Source of the DNA: Streptomyces sp. NBC_00425
GTDB lineage: Bacteria; Actinomycetota; Actinomycetes; Streptomycetales; Streptomycetaceae
Direction: 5' to 3'
Assembly (NCBI RefSeq): GCF_036030735.1
Contig: NZ_CP107928.1
Coordinates: forward strand, 2,852,001 to 2,916,000
DNA length: 64,000 bases
The notes beneath the pieces are model-generated. The model was not told the DNA's origin. It saw only the letters and a list, made by a program, of their open reading frames with translations, and ran no database searches. The stretch's first letter is position 1. Each line of letters begins with the position of its first letter. Positions 1-8,526 of this stretch are shown here, piece by piece. The position numbers were made by a program, and so were the translations under genes.

Positions 1-984
1 CACGTCGACGCCGACGATCTCGGTGAACCGCGGGTCCTTGAGCAGCGCCTGCACCAGCTGGCCCTGGCCGCAGCCGAGGTCGAGGACCCGGGCGGCGCCC
101 GCCTCGGTGAGCGCGGCGACGATCGCGTCGCGGCGCTGCACGGCCAGCGGGGTCGGCCGGTCCTCCGTCTCGGCCTCCGCCTGGACCGCGTTGTCGATCT
201 CCTCGACCTCGCTGTCGTCGGCCTCGGCGAGCCGGACCAGTTCCAGTCGCTCCATCGCCTGCCGGGTCAGCGACCAGCGGCGGGACAGGTACCGGCTGGT
301 GATCAGTTTCTGTTCGGGGTGGTCGGGCAGCCAGCCCTCGCCCGCGCGCAGCAGTTTGTCGACCTCGTCGGAGGAGACCCAGTAGTGCTTGGCGTCGTCG
401 AGGACGGGCAGCAGGACGTACAGGTGCCGCAGGGCCTCGGCGAGGGTGAGCGTCTCCGACTCCAGGACCAGGCTCACGTACCGGGAGTCGCCCCATTGCG
501 GGAACTCCGTGTCGAGGGCGACCGGTTCGGCGCTCACCGTCCAGCCGAGCGGCTCGAACAGGGCACGGACCAGGCCGGGGCCGCCGCGGGCCGGCAGCGC
601 GGGCACCTCGACGCGCAACTGCCTTGCCTGGGCGGGCAGTTCGGGCTTCGTTGCGCAGACGCCGCGCATCGCGCTGGAGAACACGCCGCTGAGCGCCACA
701 GCGAGCAGCGAGGAGGCCGCGTAGGGGCGGTCGTTGACGTACTGGGCGAGTGCCGCGTCGGGGGCGCCGCCGCGGCCCTTGCCGCGCCGGACCAGCGCCA
801 CGGCGTCCACCTCCAGGAGCAGCGCCGCGGTGCAGCGCTCGGCGTCGGCCTCTGGATAGAAGACATGGGCCGTGCCGTAGGAGGTCGAGAACGCCTGCGT
901 CTTCCCGGGGTGCTTGTGCAGCAGGAAGCCCAGGTCGGTGGCGGGGCGTTCGGGGTCGCCGGTGGTGCTGATCGTCAGGAACAC
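1..984 (-). CDS. hen1: Hen1 RNA 3'-terminal ribose 2'-O-methyltransferase, 3' end off window
   Basis: Bacterial Hen1 methylates the 2'-OH at a cleaved RNA end before ligation, and normally works with the kinase-phosphatase-ligase Pnkp. The frame reads from a GTG at 984 (start MFLTISTTG, then PATDLGFLLHKHP, a hallmark of the family's N-terminal domain) to base 1 without a stop. It gives 328 residues, so the C-terminal half of the methyltransferase is missing. The SAM-binding motif VLDLGCGQGQL is near residue 305. A GAGG lies about six bases before the GTG. Pnkp would be expected just beyond the left edge on the same strand. The family call is confident; the partner is inferred, not seen. Confidence 0.9.
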   Translation of the reverse strand, partial: MFLTISTTGDPERPATDLGFLLHKHPGKTQAFSTSYGTAHVFYPEADAERCTAALLLEVDAVALVRRGKGRGGAPDAALAQYVNDRPYAASSLLAVALSGVFSSAMRGVCATKPELPAQARQLRVEVPALPARGGPGLVRALFEPLGWTVSAEPVALDTEFPQWGDSRYVSLVLESETLTLAEALRHLYVLLPVLDDAKHYWVSSDEVDKLLRAGEGWLPDHPEQKLITSRYLSRRWSLTRQAMERLELVRLAEADDSEVEEIDNAVQAEAETEDRPTPLAVQRRDAIVAALTEAGAARVLDLGCGQGQLVQALLKDPRFTEIVGVDV

Positions 985-1197
985 GGTGGGCCTCGGAAGA
1001 GTGCGGATGGGGTGCGGGCGCGCTTGTCGCGTGCTCTCGCGCCCTCCAACCTATCGACATCCCCTCGCCGGCACGCGGGAATATCGGCGCCGCCCGCCGA
1101 CCGTCGGCCCTGGTCAGCCCAGGTCAGCCCTGGGTCAGCCGCAGTCGGTCGGACCTGGTCGGTCCTGGTGAGCCGTGGGAGACGGCGCGGACGCCGC

Positions 1198-2181
1198 CTA
1201 CGAGCCGGGTCCGGTCCGCTCTCCCGCCCTCCGCCAGGGGCTGACTCCCAGCTTCCCCGTGGTGCCGAGGTCCAGGTGGGGGGTGATCGTCACCGGCGCG
1301 GTTCCGGCCGTGGCGCGCACCCTGACGTACGGGACGTCCACGGCGTCGCCGAAGCCTGTGGTGTTGCGCCACATCAGCCCGGCGCTCGCCCGCTCGCCGG
1401 GCTTCAGGGTCACGGCCCGGGGCGGGTCGTCGAATCCGGCGACGGTGGCGATGCCGCCGCCGCCCTTCATCACCTCGACACCCCGGACCGGCTGGAGATC
1501 GTCGTCCAGCAGGCTCAGTCGCGGGTAGCCGTCGAGGGTGCGGTCCTTGGTTCCGCAGTTCTCCAGGAGCAGTCCCACGACCCGCAGTCCCATGGCGGAG
1601 TCACCGTCGTCGGCGGTGACCCGGACGCCGGAGGGCGGGCAGACTCCCGGTTCGGACGGCGCCTCCTCCGCGGGAACCCTGGTCACTTCGGCGACCTTCA
1701 CCGTCGTCACCCGTGAGGCTCCCGGTGCGAGCGTCCCCAGCCGCACGGTTCCGGTGACCGTGCGGCCGGGTCCGACCGAGCGCACGGTCACCTTCTGGTT
1801 GCTCATGACCCCGCCCGTGCTCGTCGTGAAGTCGAAGAGGACGGTGTACGTCAGCGCGTCGGCCGTGGAGTTGACCACCTCGTAGGCCGCCGAGACGCCC
1901 GAGTCGGCGGGGAGCCCGCCGGGGAGCCGGTCGGCCCGGACGCCTCCCCCGGATCCGGTGGGCGAGGGGGAGGAAGCGGAACGGGACGCGGAAACGGACG
2001 CGGAGGGGATGGTCACGGAGGTGATCCGCACCCCGTCGACCGTCGGCCGGTCGACGGGGGACGGCGACGCCGGACCGCCCTCGCCGCTACCGCCGGCCTG
2101 CGTGCCGGCGTGTTCCGATCCGCACGCCGTGAGCAGCAGCGCGGCGGCCACTGCGGGAAGGAGGAGGGCAGGTCTGCGCAT
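1198..2181 (-). CDS. Secreted DUF4232-type lipoprotein
   Basis: This 327-residue protein starts MRRPALLLPAVAAALLLTAC, a lipoprotein signal peptide with lipobox LTAC (Cys20), so it should be anchored on the outer face of the membrane. Residues 25-80 are Ser/Pro/Gly-rich and probably a flexible linker. The second half (from about residue 180, CPPSGVRV, to the end) has the beta-rich pattern of the DUF4232 domain, with Cys pairs at CPPSG and ENCGTK that may form a disulphide. The family is common in Streptomyces and its role is unknown. The ATG at 2179-2181 directly precedes the signal peptide. It sits alone between hen1 and an oxidoreductase gene. Confidence 0.8.
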   Translation of the reverse strand: MRRPALLLPAVAAALLLTACGSEHAGTQAGGSGEGGPASPSPVDRPTVDGVRITSVTIPSASVSASRSASSPSPTGSGGGVRADRLPGGLPADSGVSAAYEVVNSTADALTYTVLFDFTTSTGGVMSNQKVTVRSVGPGRTVTGTVRLGTLAPGASRVTTVKVAEVTRVPAEEAPSEPGVCPPSGVRVTADDGDSAMGLRVVGLLLENCGTKDRTLDGYPRLSLLDDDLQPVRGVEVMKGGGGIATVAGFDDPPRAVTLKPGERASAGLMWRNTTGFGDAVDVPYVRVRATAGTAPVTITPHLDLGTTGKLGVSPWRRAGERTGPGS

Positions 2182-2320
2182 CCGGCCACCCCATCAGGGG
2201 CCCGTCCGGCGGGCCGTGACGGAAGCCACTCCTCCGGTCACAGCCATGTCACAGGTCACCGGCGGAACACCCTCCCGGTTGCTCGGACGCGCCGCCGTGC
2301 CCGCCCCTCCTCCCGCGTCC

Positions 2321-3244
2321 TCAAGGCAGTTGCGTCTGCACCTGCGCGGAGATCAGCTCCAGGTGGTCCAGGTCGTGCAGGTCCAGGACCTGGAGGTACA
2401 TCCGTCGGGAGCCCGCCTCGGCGAAGCGGCCGATCTTGTCGACGACCTCGGCCGGGGAGCCGGCCAGCCCGTTGGTGCGGAGCTCGTCGACCTCGCGGCC
2501 GATCGCGGCGGCCCGCCGGGCGAGCTCCTGTTCGTCCCTGCCGACGCAGACGACGAGGGCGTTGGAGAGGGTGATCGTGTCCGCGTCGCGGCCGATCGCC
2601 TCGGCGGCCGCCCGCACCCGGCCGAACTGCCGTGCGCTGTCCTCGACCGTGCCGAACGGCATGTTGAACTCGTCGGCGAACCGGGCGGCGAGCCGCGGGG
2701 TGCGGGTCGCGCCGTTGCCGCCGATCAGCACGGGGACCTTCGCCTGTGCGGGCTTGGGCAGCGCGGGCGAACGGGTGAGCTCGTAGTACGCGCCGTGGAA
2801 GTCGAAGGTCTTGCCGGGCTCGGTGGCCCACAGGCCCGTGACGATCTCCAGCTGCTCCTCCAGCCGGCCGATCTTCTCCTTCGGGAAGGGGATGCCGTAC
2901 GCCGTGTGCTCCTCCTCGAACCAGCCCGCGCCCAGGCCCAGTTCGACGCGCCCACCGGACATCTGGTCCACCTGTGCGACCTGGATGGCGAGCACGCCGG
3001 GCAGCCGGAAGGTACCGGCGGTCATCAGGGTGCCGAGGCGGATGCGCTTCGTCTCCCGGGCGAGACCGGCGAGGGTGATCCAGGCGTCCGTGGGGCCCGG
3101 GAGACCGCTCACGTCGCCCATCTTCAGATAGTGGTCGGACCGGAAGAAGGCGTCGAACCCGAGGTCCTCGGTGGCTTTCGCCACAGTGAGGAGGGTGTCG
3201 TAGGTCGCCCCCTGCTGGGGCTCGGTGAAGATGCGAAGATCCAT
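2321..3244 (-). CDS. LLM-class F420-dependent oxidoreductase
   Basis: A luciferase-like TIM-barrel oxidoreductase of 307 residues, probably using coenzyme F420 as do most actinobacterial members. Family signs are the start MDLRIFTEPQQGATYD, FDAFFRSDHYL, the substrate-facing stretch TKRIRLGTLMT, and LGLGAGWFEEEHTAYGIPFP, the usual LLM core. A longer frame runs to 3373, but the ATG at 3242-3244 has a good GGAG seven bases upstream and begins where family proteins begin. The extra 43 codons come from a low-complexity stretch of repeated GGCGAGGCGCTCGCC-like units. The substrate cannot be told from sequence. Confidence 0.88.
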   Translation of the reverse strand: MDLRIFTEPQQGATYDTLLTVAKATEDLGFDAFFRSDHYLKMGDVSGLPGPTDAWITLAGLARETKRIRLGTLMTAGTFRLPGVLAIQVAQVDQMSGGRVELGLGAGWFEEEHTAYGIPFPKEKIGRLEEQLEIVTGLWATEPGKTFDFHGAYYELTRSPALPKPAQAKVPVLIGGNGATRTPRLAARFADEFNMPFGTVEDSARQFGRVRAAAEAIGRDADTITLSNALVVCVGRDEQELARRAAAIGREVDELRTNGLAGSPAEVVDKIGRFAEAGSRRMYLQVLDLHDLDHLELISAQVQTQLP

Positions 3245-3386
3245 GTCTCCATCCTGCACGCCGGCCGGCCCGTCCATCACTCCGGCAAGGCACTCACCCT
3301 CCGGCGAGGCACTCACCCTCCAGCGGGGCGCTCGCCGTCCGGCGAGGCGCTCGCCGTCCGGCAAGGCGTTCACGGTTCCGGCGGGC

Positions 3387-3866
3387 TCACCGCTCCGGTA
3401 AGGCCGCCTCCCGCTCCTCGCGTTCCTCGCGCGCCGTCAGCTTGCGCAGCATCTCCAGGACCCGGTCCCTGGACTCGTCCGCCGCGTCGATGGTCTCCAT
3501 GCACTTCCAGTACGTGCCCTGGTCGTCCGCCGAGCTGGCGAGGCCCACCAGGGCGATGCCGACCTCGCCGAGCAGACAGGCCAGATCGAGCAGCGCCTGG
3601 CGGGCGTCCTCCAGTTCGGTCAGTCGGGCGGCGAGCAGATCGCCCGGATCGAGGTCCGGGGCGCCCAGCACGCCGCAGCCCCGGCCGGCCAGTTCGGTCA
3701 GGCCCAGCGCCTCGCCGCGCAGTTCGGGCGGGCCCGAGACGGCGAGGCGACTGCCGATCGCCTGCGCCAGGGCCTGCGCCTGCCACACCTGCGTGAGGAT
3801 CTCCACACCTTCGCCGCTGCCCGCCAGTTCGCGTCTGCTCGTCAGGATGAGCCGCACCGCGTCCAT
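3387..3866 (-). CDS. DUF6099 family protein
   Basis: A 159-residue, mostly alpha-helical protein beginning MDAVRLILTSRRELAGSGEG. I recognise this opening from a Streptomyces family named DUF6099; no function is known. The body is Ala/Leu-rich helix (EILTQVWQAQALAQAIG, then LLAARLTELEDARQALLDLACLLGEVGIALVG), and the tail is highly charged (REEREEREAALPER). It has no signal peptide or membrane segment, so it should be cytoplasmic. The frame could extend to 3917, but that adds only Arg-rich sequence (CEPARRGQTGRR), so I favour the ATG at 3864-3866. Confidence 0.7.
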   Translation of the reverse strand: MDAVRLILTSRRELAGSGEGVEILTQVWQAQALAQAIGSRLAVSGPPELRGEALGLTELAGRGCGVLGAPDLDPGDLLAARLTELEDARQALLDLACLLGEVGIALVGLASSADDQGTYWKCMETIDAADESRDRVLEMLRKLTAREEREEREAALPER

Positions 3867-4080
3867 ACGCCGCCCCGTCTGTCCCCGACGTGCTGGTTCG
3901 CACGTCCGCCCGAACACCCTTATCCACTACCCAGAGTGAGGGTGCGAGGGGCGAAAAGCCAGAGGATGACGGAAATCTGTGGACAACAAATCGATTTCGG
4001 TCCGCCGGTCGACTGCGGAGAGTGAAAACGGACCCAGCGACTCCGCCGGTGACGCTGAGGAAGGTCACCCGTGCACGGCG

Positions 4081-4410
4081 CTAGGGTGCGGGAAACCTGC
4101 GCTCGTTGCGGTCGATCTTCGCGTCCAGTGCCGCCAGCGGGTCGACGCCGAGCACCTCGCACAACTGCAGCAGATACGCGAGCACGTCGGCGACCTCGTC
4201 CGTCACCCGGTGGGCGGTGTCCGGGTCGTCCATCACGCGGGCCGACTCCTCCGGCGTCAGCCACTGGAAGATCTCGACGAGTTCGGACGCCTCCACGCTG
4301 AGCGCGGCGACGAGGTTCTTGGGCGTGTGGAAGGGCTGCCAGTTCCGCACGGCCGCGAACTCGGCCAGTCTGCGCTGCAGTTTCGCCACATCCAGGTGTT
4401 GTTCTGTCAC
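4081..4410 (-). CDS. MazG-like nucleotide pyrophosphohydrolase
   Basis: A 109-residue all-alpha NTP pyrophosphohydrolase of the MazG / dCTPase type, which splits a (d)NTP into NMP and pyrophosphate. It opens LAEFAAVRNWQPFHTPKNL, typical of the short dCTPase-like branch. The metal ligands fit the EXXE...EXXD pattern: Glu40 and Glu43 in SVEASELVE, Glu72 and Asp75 in TDEVADVL. The GTG start (4408-4410) overlaps the stop of the upstream ATPase gene as GTGA, so the two are probably translationally coupled. It ends at TAG 4081-4083. The substrate is inferred from similarity only. Confidence 0.85.
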   Translation of the reverse strand: MTEQHLDVAKLQRRLAEFAAVRNWQPFHTPKNLVAALSVEASELVEIFQWLTPEESARVMDDPDTAHRVTDEVADVLAYLLQLCEVLGVDPLAALDAKIDRNERRFPAP

Positions 4411-5813
4411 GGCCCCAGGTCTACCACCGTCACCCCGTCCGTACGGGCGGCCCAGGAGCCGTCGCTGACCGCGCCGACGCAGCGGATGTGCCCGCGCTCG
4501 GCCATCCGCACCGCCAGGCGCAGCAGTTCGGCGCGCTGCCGGACGTCGAGGCCGCGGTCCAGGCCGTCGGCGAGCAGGGTGAGCGTCTGCATCGCGGCCG
4601 GAACCTCGCCGGCCGGGTCCACGTCGAGGACGCCCGGCCCGGTGAGCAGTACCAGGGCGAGGGCGAGGTAGCGCAGTTCGCCGTATCCCAGCCGGGCGAG
4701 TTCCGTGCCCCCGCCGTCGGCGCGGTCGAGCACCGCGCGGACCGTGCCGTCGCCCAGCGGTTCGGCGCGCAGGTCCACCACCGGCCCCGCGGGTCCGGTG
4801 GATCCGGCGGACAGCGCGGCCACCAGCGCCGCGTGCCGCCGCCCGCACTCCTCGCGGGTGCGCCAGAGGACGTCGGCCAGGTTGTCGCAGCCGGTCAGCA
4901 GGCGGCCGGTGCCGGTGGGGACGGGGACGCCCATCCAGTCGGGCTGTGGGTCGCAGGCGAAGACGGACCGCAGGGCGACCACCATCTGCTCGGCGGCGGC
5001 CAGCACCTGTCGCTGGCCGTCGGTCTTGCCCGCCACGCGCAGTGGCAGCAGTGCGGTGCCGAGCCGGTCGTCGGGCAGCGGGGCGCGCGTCACCGGCGCG
5101 GAGCCGCCGGTGTGCCAGGCGGCCTGCACCGTGCGCCGTCCGGGATCGCGCAGCGCCGTCTCCAGCAGTACGACGCCGCCCGCGCTCAGCCGCTCGCCCA
5201 CGATGCGCAGCTCCGGCTCGGCCTGCACGGCGACGTCGAGTCGGACCGGCCCCGCGGGGCCGTCGGCCGTGCAGCCGATGCGGAACCCGCGGCGGCGCTG
5301 GGCGTCGGGCCGCGCCCCCTGCGGCACGCACGCGACCGGATCGGCGAACACCTCGGCCAGCCGTGCCCCTCCCCCGAGCCGCGCCAGCGCCTCGTACGCC
5401 CGCAGCGCCGTGCTCTTGCCGCTGCCGCTGGCCCCGGTGAACAGCGTGACGGCCCCCAGCAGGAACCGGGCGCGCCGGTGCCCCGCGAAAGCGGAGAGCC
5501 GCAACTCGGTGACGCAGGACCGCGGGTATCGCGCGGGGGCGGACACCGTGTCGCCGGGCTCGGCCTTCGGACGGTCACGCGGGAGTGCGAGCCCGCCGAC
5601 GGTCGCCGTCCGCACGCCGCCGCTGCGGGGCGCAGCCTGCTGCTCCGCCCCGCAGTGCGCCGGTGCCGGCGCCTGCGCCTGTGTGTGCGCCTGCGCCTGC
5701 GCCTGCAGGGGCACTGTGGGGGGTGTGTCCCCGGTAGGCGCTCCGTCGGGCGCGGCATGCGGCGGCGCGGCGGTGTGCGGCAGGGAGGTGGAGGAGGAAA
5801 GCGACGAGGGCAT
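4407..5813 (-). CDS. AAA-family ATPase (SMC/RecF-like P-loop protein)
   Basis: A 468-residue ATPase. Residues 1-130 are low-complexity, rich in Pro/Ala/Gln, including a run of QA pairs (QAQAQAHTQAQAPAPA) from a hexanucleotide repeat near 5690. The ATPase core begins at VTELRLSAFAGHRRARFLLG, with Walker A GASGSGKST, as in the AAA_15/21 SMC-like families. ELARLGYGELRYLALALVLL near the C-terminus resembles the ABC-signature region (usually LSSGE), and VLDVDPAGEVP sits where Walker B is expected. It overlaps the MazG-like gene by four bases. The pairing suggests a joint function, but I know of no assigned one. Confidence 0.75.
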   Translation of the reverse strand: MPSSLSSSTSLPHTAAPPHAAPDGAPTGDTPPTVPLQAQAQAHTQAQAPAPAHCGAEQQAAPRSGGVRTATVGGLALPRDRPKAEPGDTVSAPARYPRSCVTELRLSAFAGHRRARFLLGAVTLFTGASGSGKSTALRAYEALARLGGGARLAEVFADPVACVPQGARPDAQRRRGFRIGCTADGPAGPVRLDVAVQAEPELRIVGERLSAGGVVLLETALRDPGRRTVQAAWHTGGSAPVTRAPLPDDRLGTALLPLRVAGKTDGQRQVLAAAEQMVVALRSVFACDPQPDWMGVPVPTGTGRLLTGCDNLADVLWRTREECGRRHAALVAALSAGSTGPAGPVVDLRAEPLGDGTVRAVLDRADGGGTELARLGYGELRYLALALVLLTGPGVLDVDPAGEVPAAMQTLTLLADGLDRGLDVRQRAELLRLAVRMAERGHIRCVGAVSDGSWAARTDGVTVVDLGP

Positions 5814-5895
5814 GTCCGGACGGTAGGACTCCGCTGTCAGCCGAACCGTTACGCCCCGACAAGCTTCCCACCATCGAGCGACGTGCCCCGCGCCC

Positions 5896-6285
5896 TCAGA
5901 CCCCCGGTGCGCCCGCCCCCTCCATGATTCCGCCGACCTCGGTGCCCGGCGGGGTGAGCAGGAAGACGTTGCGGTCGACCCGGTGCATACCGCTGGCCAG
6001 GCCGAAGACGACGCCGGTGGAGAAGTCCAGCACCCGTTTGGCGGTGTCGGTCTCCGCCCCGGTCAGGTCGAGCAGCACCGGGATGCCCGCCATCAGCGTC
6101 TCGGCGACCTCGCGGGCGTCCGCGAAGACGTTGACCCGCAGGACGACGAAGCGGCGCCGGGTCTCCGTCTCGGCGTCCGGGAGCGAGCGGTGGTCCACCG
6201 CCGAGGGCCACGCGTCCCGGCCGCGCAACGGAACGACCTGAGCGAGCCCTTCCCACTGTTCATCGGTGACGTCGTAACGGTTCAC
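5896..6285 (-). CDS. SepF-like cell-division protein
   Basis: A 129-residue protein with the DUF552/SepF fold: RRRFVVLRVNVFADAREVAETLMAGIPVLLDLTG, then AKRVLDFSTGVVFGLASGMHRVDRNVFLLTPPG. SepF anchors FtsZ to the membrane. This one is not beside ftsZ and lacks the long acidic linker and amphipathic N-terminus of canonical SepF, so it better matches the short SepF-like paralogues (Sfl) of Streptomyces. I chose the GTG at 6283-6285 (VNRYDVT), which has GGGGG five bases upstream. A TTG at 6328-6330 would add 15 unlikely residues. Confidence 0.8.
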   Translation of the reverse strand: MNRYDVTDEQWEGLAQVVPLRGRDAWPSAVDHRSLPDAETETRRRFVVLRVNVFADAREVAETLMAGIPVLLDLTGAETDTAKRVLDFSTGVVFGLASGMHRVDRNVFLLTPPGTEVGGIMEGAGAPGV

Positions 6286-6424
6286 CGGTACCCCCAGAAC
6301 TGACTCGCCTTCAATGCATGCACCAGTCAATTCTTACGCCAAGTCACCCGTTCGGCCCAACAGCGACACGGACCGCCACCGCACCGGTCCCCCGCGGAGG
6401 CCGAACGTCGGGGTCCGACCCTCG

Positions 6425-6940
6425 TCAGGCCGGCTTGCGGGTGAAGCGGAGGGTGGCGGTGACGGCGGCCGTTCCGCGGATCATGCCCAGCTGGTTCCAG
6501 CCCAGGCCGAACTCACTGCGATCCACGGCGAACTCCGTGTCCAGAGTGACGGCGTCGGAGTCCGCTCCGCTCACTCGCGCGGTGAGGGTCTGCGGCCGGC
6601 TGATGCCGCGCACGGTGAGCTGACCGGCCACCTCGACCGCCCCGTCGGCGCCGATTTCGGCGGAGCGCACCGCGAACGTGATGTCGGGGTGGTTGTCGGC
6701 GTCGAAGAAGTCCGCGCCGCGCAGATGGGCGTCCCGCTTGGCGTTCTTCGTGTCGAGGGACGCCGCCCGGAGGGTGAGGACGCCGGTCGCGGTGCCGTCG
6801 GCCGCCACCTCGCCACCGCCGTCGACGGCGGTGAACACACCCTTGACGGTGACCAGGCCCCACATCGTCCGGTGCTTGAGGGCGACGGTGGAGGTGCCCG
6901 CGTCGAGCTGCCACAGTCCGGTTTCCACGGCGACGGTCAT
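6425..6940 (-). CDS. YceI family lipid-binding protein
   Basis: A 171-residue member of the YceI family, a lipocalin-like barrel that binds isoprenoids or polyprenyl lipids. It shows the usual opening (TGLWQLDAGTSTVALKHRTMWG), then VKGVFTAVDGGGEV, HLRGADFFDADNHPDITF and the C-terminal LGMIRGTAAVTATLRF. There is no signal peptide, so unlike E. coli YceI it is probably cytoplasmic. AAGGAG lies about nine bases before the ATG. It is transcribed divergently from a marR gene across a spacer with three MarR-type sites, so it is probably that regulator's target. Confidence 0.88.
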   Translation of the reverse strand: MTVAVETGLWQLDAGTSTVALKHRTMWGLVTVKGVFTAVDGGGEVAADGTATGVLTLRAASLDTKNAKRDAHLRGADFFDADNHPDITFAVRSAEIGADGAVEVAGQLTVRGISRPQTLTARVSGADSDAVTLDTEFAVDRSEFGLGWNQLGMIRGTAAVTATLRFTRKPA

Positions 6941-6958
6941 GGCGGTACTCCTTGATGG

Positions 6959-7032
6959 TCCAAATTTGGATGATGTGGGAGTCACGCTAGCGGGTAATCC
7001 AAATCTGAACAATAGGGTCGTGCAAATTTGGA
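6959..7032. promoter_or_regulatory. Three MarR-type operators between yceI and marR
   Basis: The 112-base divergent spacer holds a perfect 12-bp palindrome, TCCAAATTTGGA (6959-6970), and two close variants: TCCAAATCTGAA (6998-7009) and TGCAAATTTGGA (7021-7032). Start-to-start spacing is 39 and 23 bases. The outer two sites flank the likely promoters of both genes. This suits repression of both yceI and marR by the MarR product. Sequence-based inference. Confidence 0.75.
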
Positions 7033-7052
7033 CTACGGATACACTGGGAGCC

Positions 7053-7673
7053 ATGGCAGACCCCGCTGACCACCCCGCCGACCTGCCCGCCTGCCCGTCC
7101 GCGCAGGACTCCGGCAACGGCCTGCTGCCGCCCGAGCTGCGCGGGTGGATGCTGCTGCTGGCGGCGACGGGAGCGGTGGAGCAACGGCTGCGGTCCGTGG
7201 TCAAGGACCGGCTGGACGTCTCGCACGACGAGTTCCTGGTCCTGTGCCTGCTGGCCGAACAGCCCGGGCAGGGTCTGCGCATGACCCGTATCGCCGAGCT
7301 GCTCGGACGCCCCAAGACCCGGCTGACGTACCAGATCGCCTGTCTGCAGCACGCCGGTCTCGTCACCCGCCAGTCGGTCTGCGGCGACAAGCGGGGGGTC
7401 GAGGTCGCCCTCACCGACAAGGCCCGCCGGCTGCTGCGGGAAGCCTCCGGCGCGCTCGCCGAGACGGTCACCGCGGCGCTGGACCATGTCATGGGTCCCG
7501 AACAGTGCGCCGCCCTGAGCGGCCTGCTGCCCGACGCCGAGGCCAGGACCGAAGCCCACGCCCCGACCGGGGCCGAAGCCCACGCCCCGACCGGGGCCGA
7601 AGCTCACGCCGGGGCGAGCGCCGGATCCGGCGCCCGGGCCGGCGCCGATCCGGAACCGGCGGCCTCCGACTGA
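7053..7673 (+). CDS. MarR family transcriptional regulator
   Basis: A 206-residue winged-helix regulator. The core runs from about residue 30 (LRGWMLLLAATGAVEQRLR) through the recognition region (MTRIAELLGRPKTRLTYQIACLQHAGLVTR) and the wing (DKRGVEVALTDKARRLL) to about residue 150. A Cys in the wing region (RQSVCGDKRG) could act as a redox switch, but that is speculation. The last 50 residues are a low-complexity tail built from two copies of EAHAPTGA plus a partial third. The gene reads away from yceI across a spacer with three palindromic sites, so autoregulation and control of yceI are likely. GGGAG lies just before the ATG. Confidence 0.88.
   Translation: MADPADHPADLPACPSAQDSGNGLLPPELRGWMLLLAATGAVEQRLRSVVKDRLDVSHDEFLVLCLLAEQPGQGLRMTRIAELLGRPKTRLTYQIACLQHAGLVTRQSVCGDKRGVEVALTDKARRLLREASGALAETVTAALDHVMGPEQCAALSGLLPDAEARTEAHAPTGAEAHAPTGAEAHAGASAGSGARAGADPEPAASD
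7551..7610 (+). repeat. 24-bp in-frame tandem repeat in the marR 3' end
   Basis: Two exact 24-bp copies (7551-7574, 7575-7598) and a 12-bp partial third (7599-7610, one change) encode EAHAPTGA repeats in the C-terminal tail. The unit is a multiple of three, so copy-number change would keep the frame. Confidence 0.85.
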
Positions 7674-7809
7674 CGGCCCGTCGCCGCCACTCCCCCTCAC
7701 CCAGCCGCGCCTCACCCAGCCGCGCCTCGCCTGCCGCCCCTCCGCCTCACCCCGGCGTCCTGCCGCTGCTCACCCAGCCCCTCGTGCCGCTCCTCCGCGC
7801 GGAGCCCCC

Positions 7810-8526
7810 TCACGAGTGGTAGAGCACCCGCACGACCATCGTGTCGGCAGGAAGGCCGTCCAGGTAGCTGTTGAACATGCGCTCGTAATCGGGGCCTCCG
7901 CCCTCGACCCACCGCCCGTCGAGGGTGAGCAGCGCGGCGGTGGGCAACACCGCGGCCACGTGGCGGGTCACGTACGTCGCGAGGTCCTCGTCGAAGTGGT
8001 AGGAGGGGTCGGAGCCGAACCGCTCCTCCAGCGCGGGGTCGGATGTGATCGCCTGGATGAGGGGCTGTTCCCGGAACGCGGTGACGGCCGCCTCCCTGGC
8101 GAGTTCGGGGTCCAGGGTCCCGGACCGCTCGGCGAAGTGGTGGAAGGGCAGCGCCGGGGGGTGGCAGTCGGAGAAGGCCCGGTACGCCGTCCAGGTGTCG
8201 CCGGCCCGGCGGGCCTCGGCGGCGCGGGGCGTGTCGAGGTCGAGGATGCCGCGCGGGCCGCCGTGACAGCGGGAGGGCGGCAGGTCCTCCGGGGGTTCGC
8301 TCCAGTCGTCGTGGCGCACGAGCCGTGGGTCGTCCTCGTGACCGGGCAGCACGTCGAGGAGACAGCCGGCCCCGGAGACGAACCAGTGGCTCCACTCCCC
8401 CACCCAGTCCGGATGGGGACGGTCCTCACGGTCGTACCAGAAGGGGTCCATGGCCTGTCCGACCGCCTGCTTGAGCCCGTCGGGGCCGACGGGCGGCAGA
8501 CAGACGGTGATGCGCTGCTTGCCCAT
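7810..8526 (-). CDS. Hypothetical cytoplasmic protein
   Basis: A 238-residue acidic protein starting MGKQRITVCLPPVGPDG that I do not recognise. Codon use is strongly GC3, so it looks genuinely coding. It has several Trp- and His-rich stretches (MDPFWYDREDRPHPDWVGEW, HPPALPFHHFAERSG) and no signal peptide or membrane helix. The early part, with its TVCLPP opening and repeated mentions of dimensions-like acidic loops, does not match a fold I can name. The ATG at 8524-8526 is the best start; in-frame codons upstream are low-complexity. It is separated from its neighbours by 136 and about 1000 bases, so it is probably a single-gene unit. Confidence 0.6.
   Translation of the reverse strand: MGKQRITVCLPPVGPDGLKQAVGQAMDPFWYDREDRPHPDWVGEWSHWFVSGAGCLLDVLPGHEDDPRLVRHDDWSEPPEDLPPSRCHGGPRGILDLDTPRAAEARRAGDTWTAYRAFSDCHPPALPFHHFAERSGTLDPELAREAAVTAFREQPLIQAITSDPALEERFGSDPSYHFDEDLATYVTRHVAAVLPTAALLTLDGRWVEGGGPDYERMFNSYLDGLPADTMVVRVLYHS

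Noticed and set aside
3245..3373. Longer start for the LLM oxidoreductase
   Set aside because: It adds repeat-derived residues (GERLAGRRAP...) not seen in the family, and the ATG at 3244 has GGAG at proper spacing.
5685..5725. Hexanucleotide repeat near the ATPase N-terminus as a mobile or CRISPR-like element
   Set aside because: It is a short in-frame microsatellite encoding Gln-Ala pairs, common in Streptomyces linkers.
7810..8526. Assignment of the hypothetical protein to a known enzyme family
   Set aside because: Scattered Trp/His stretches gave no consistent motif; naming a function would be invention.
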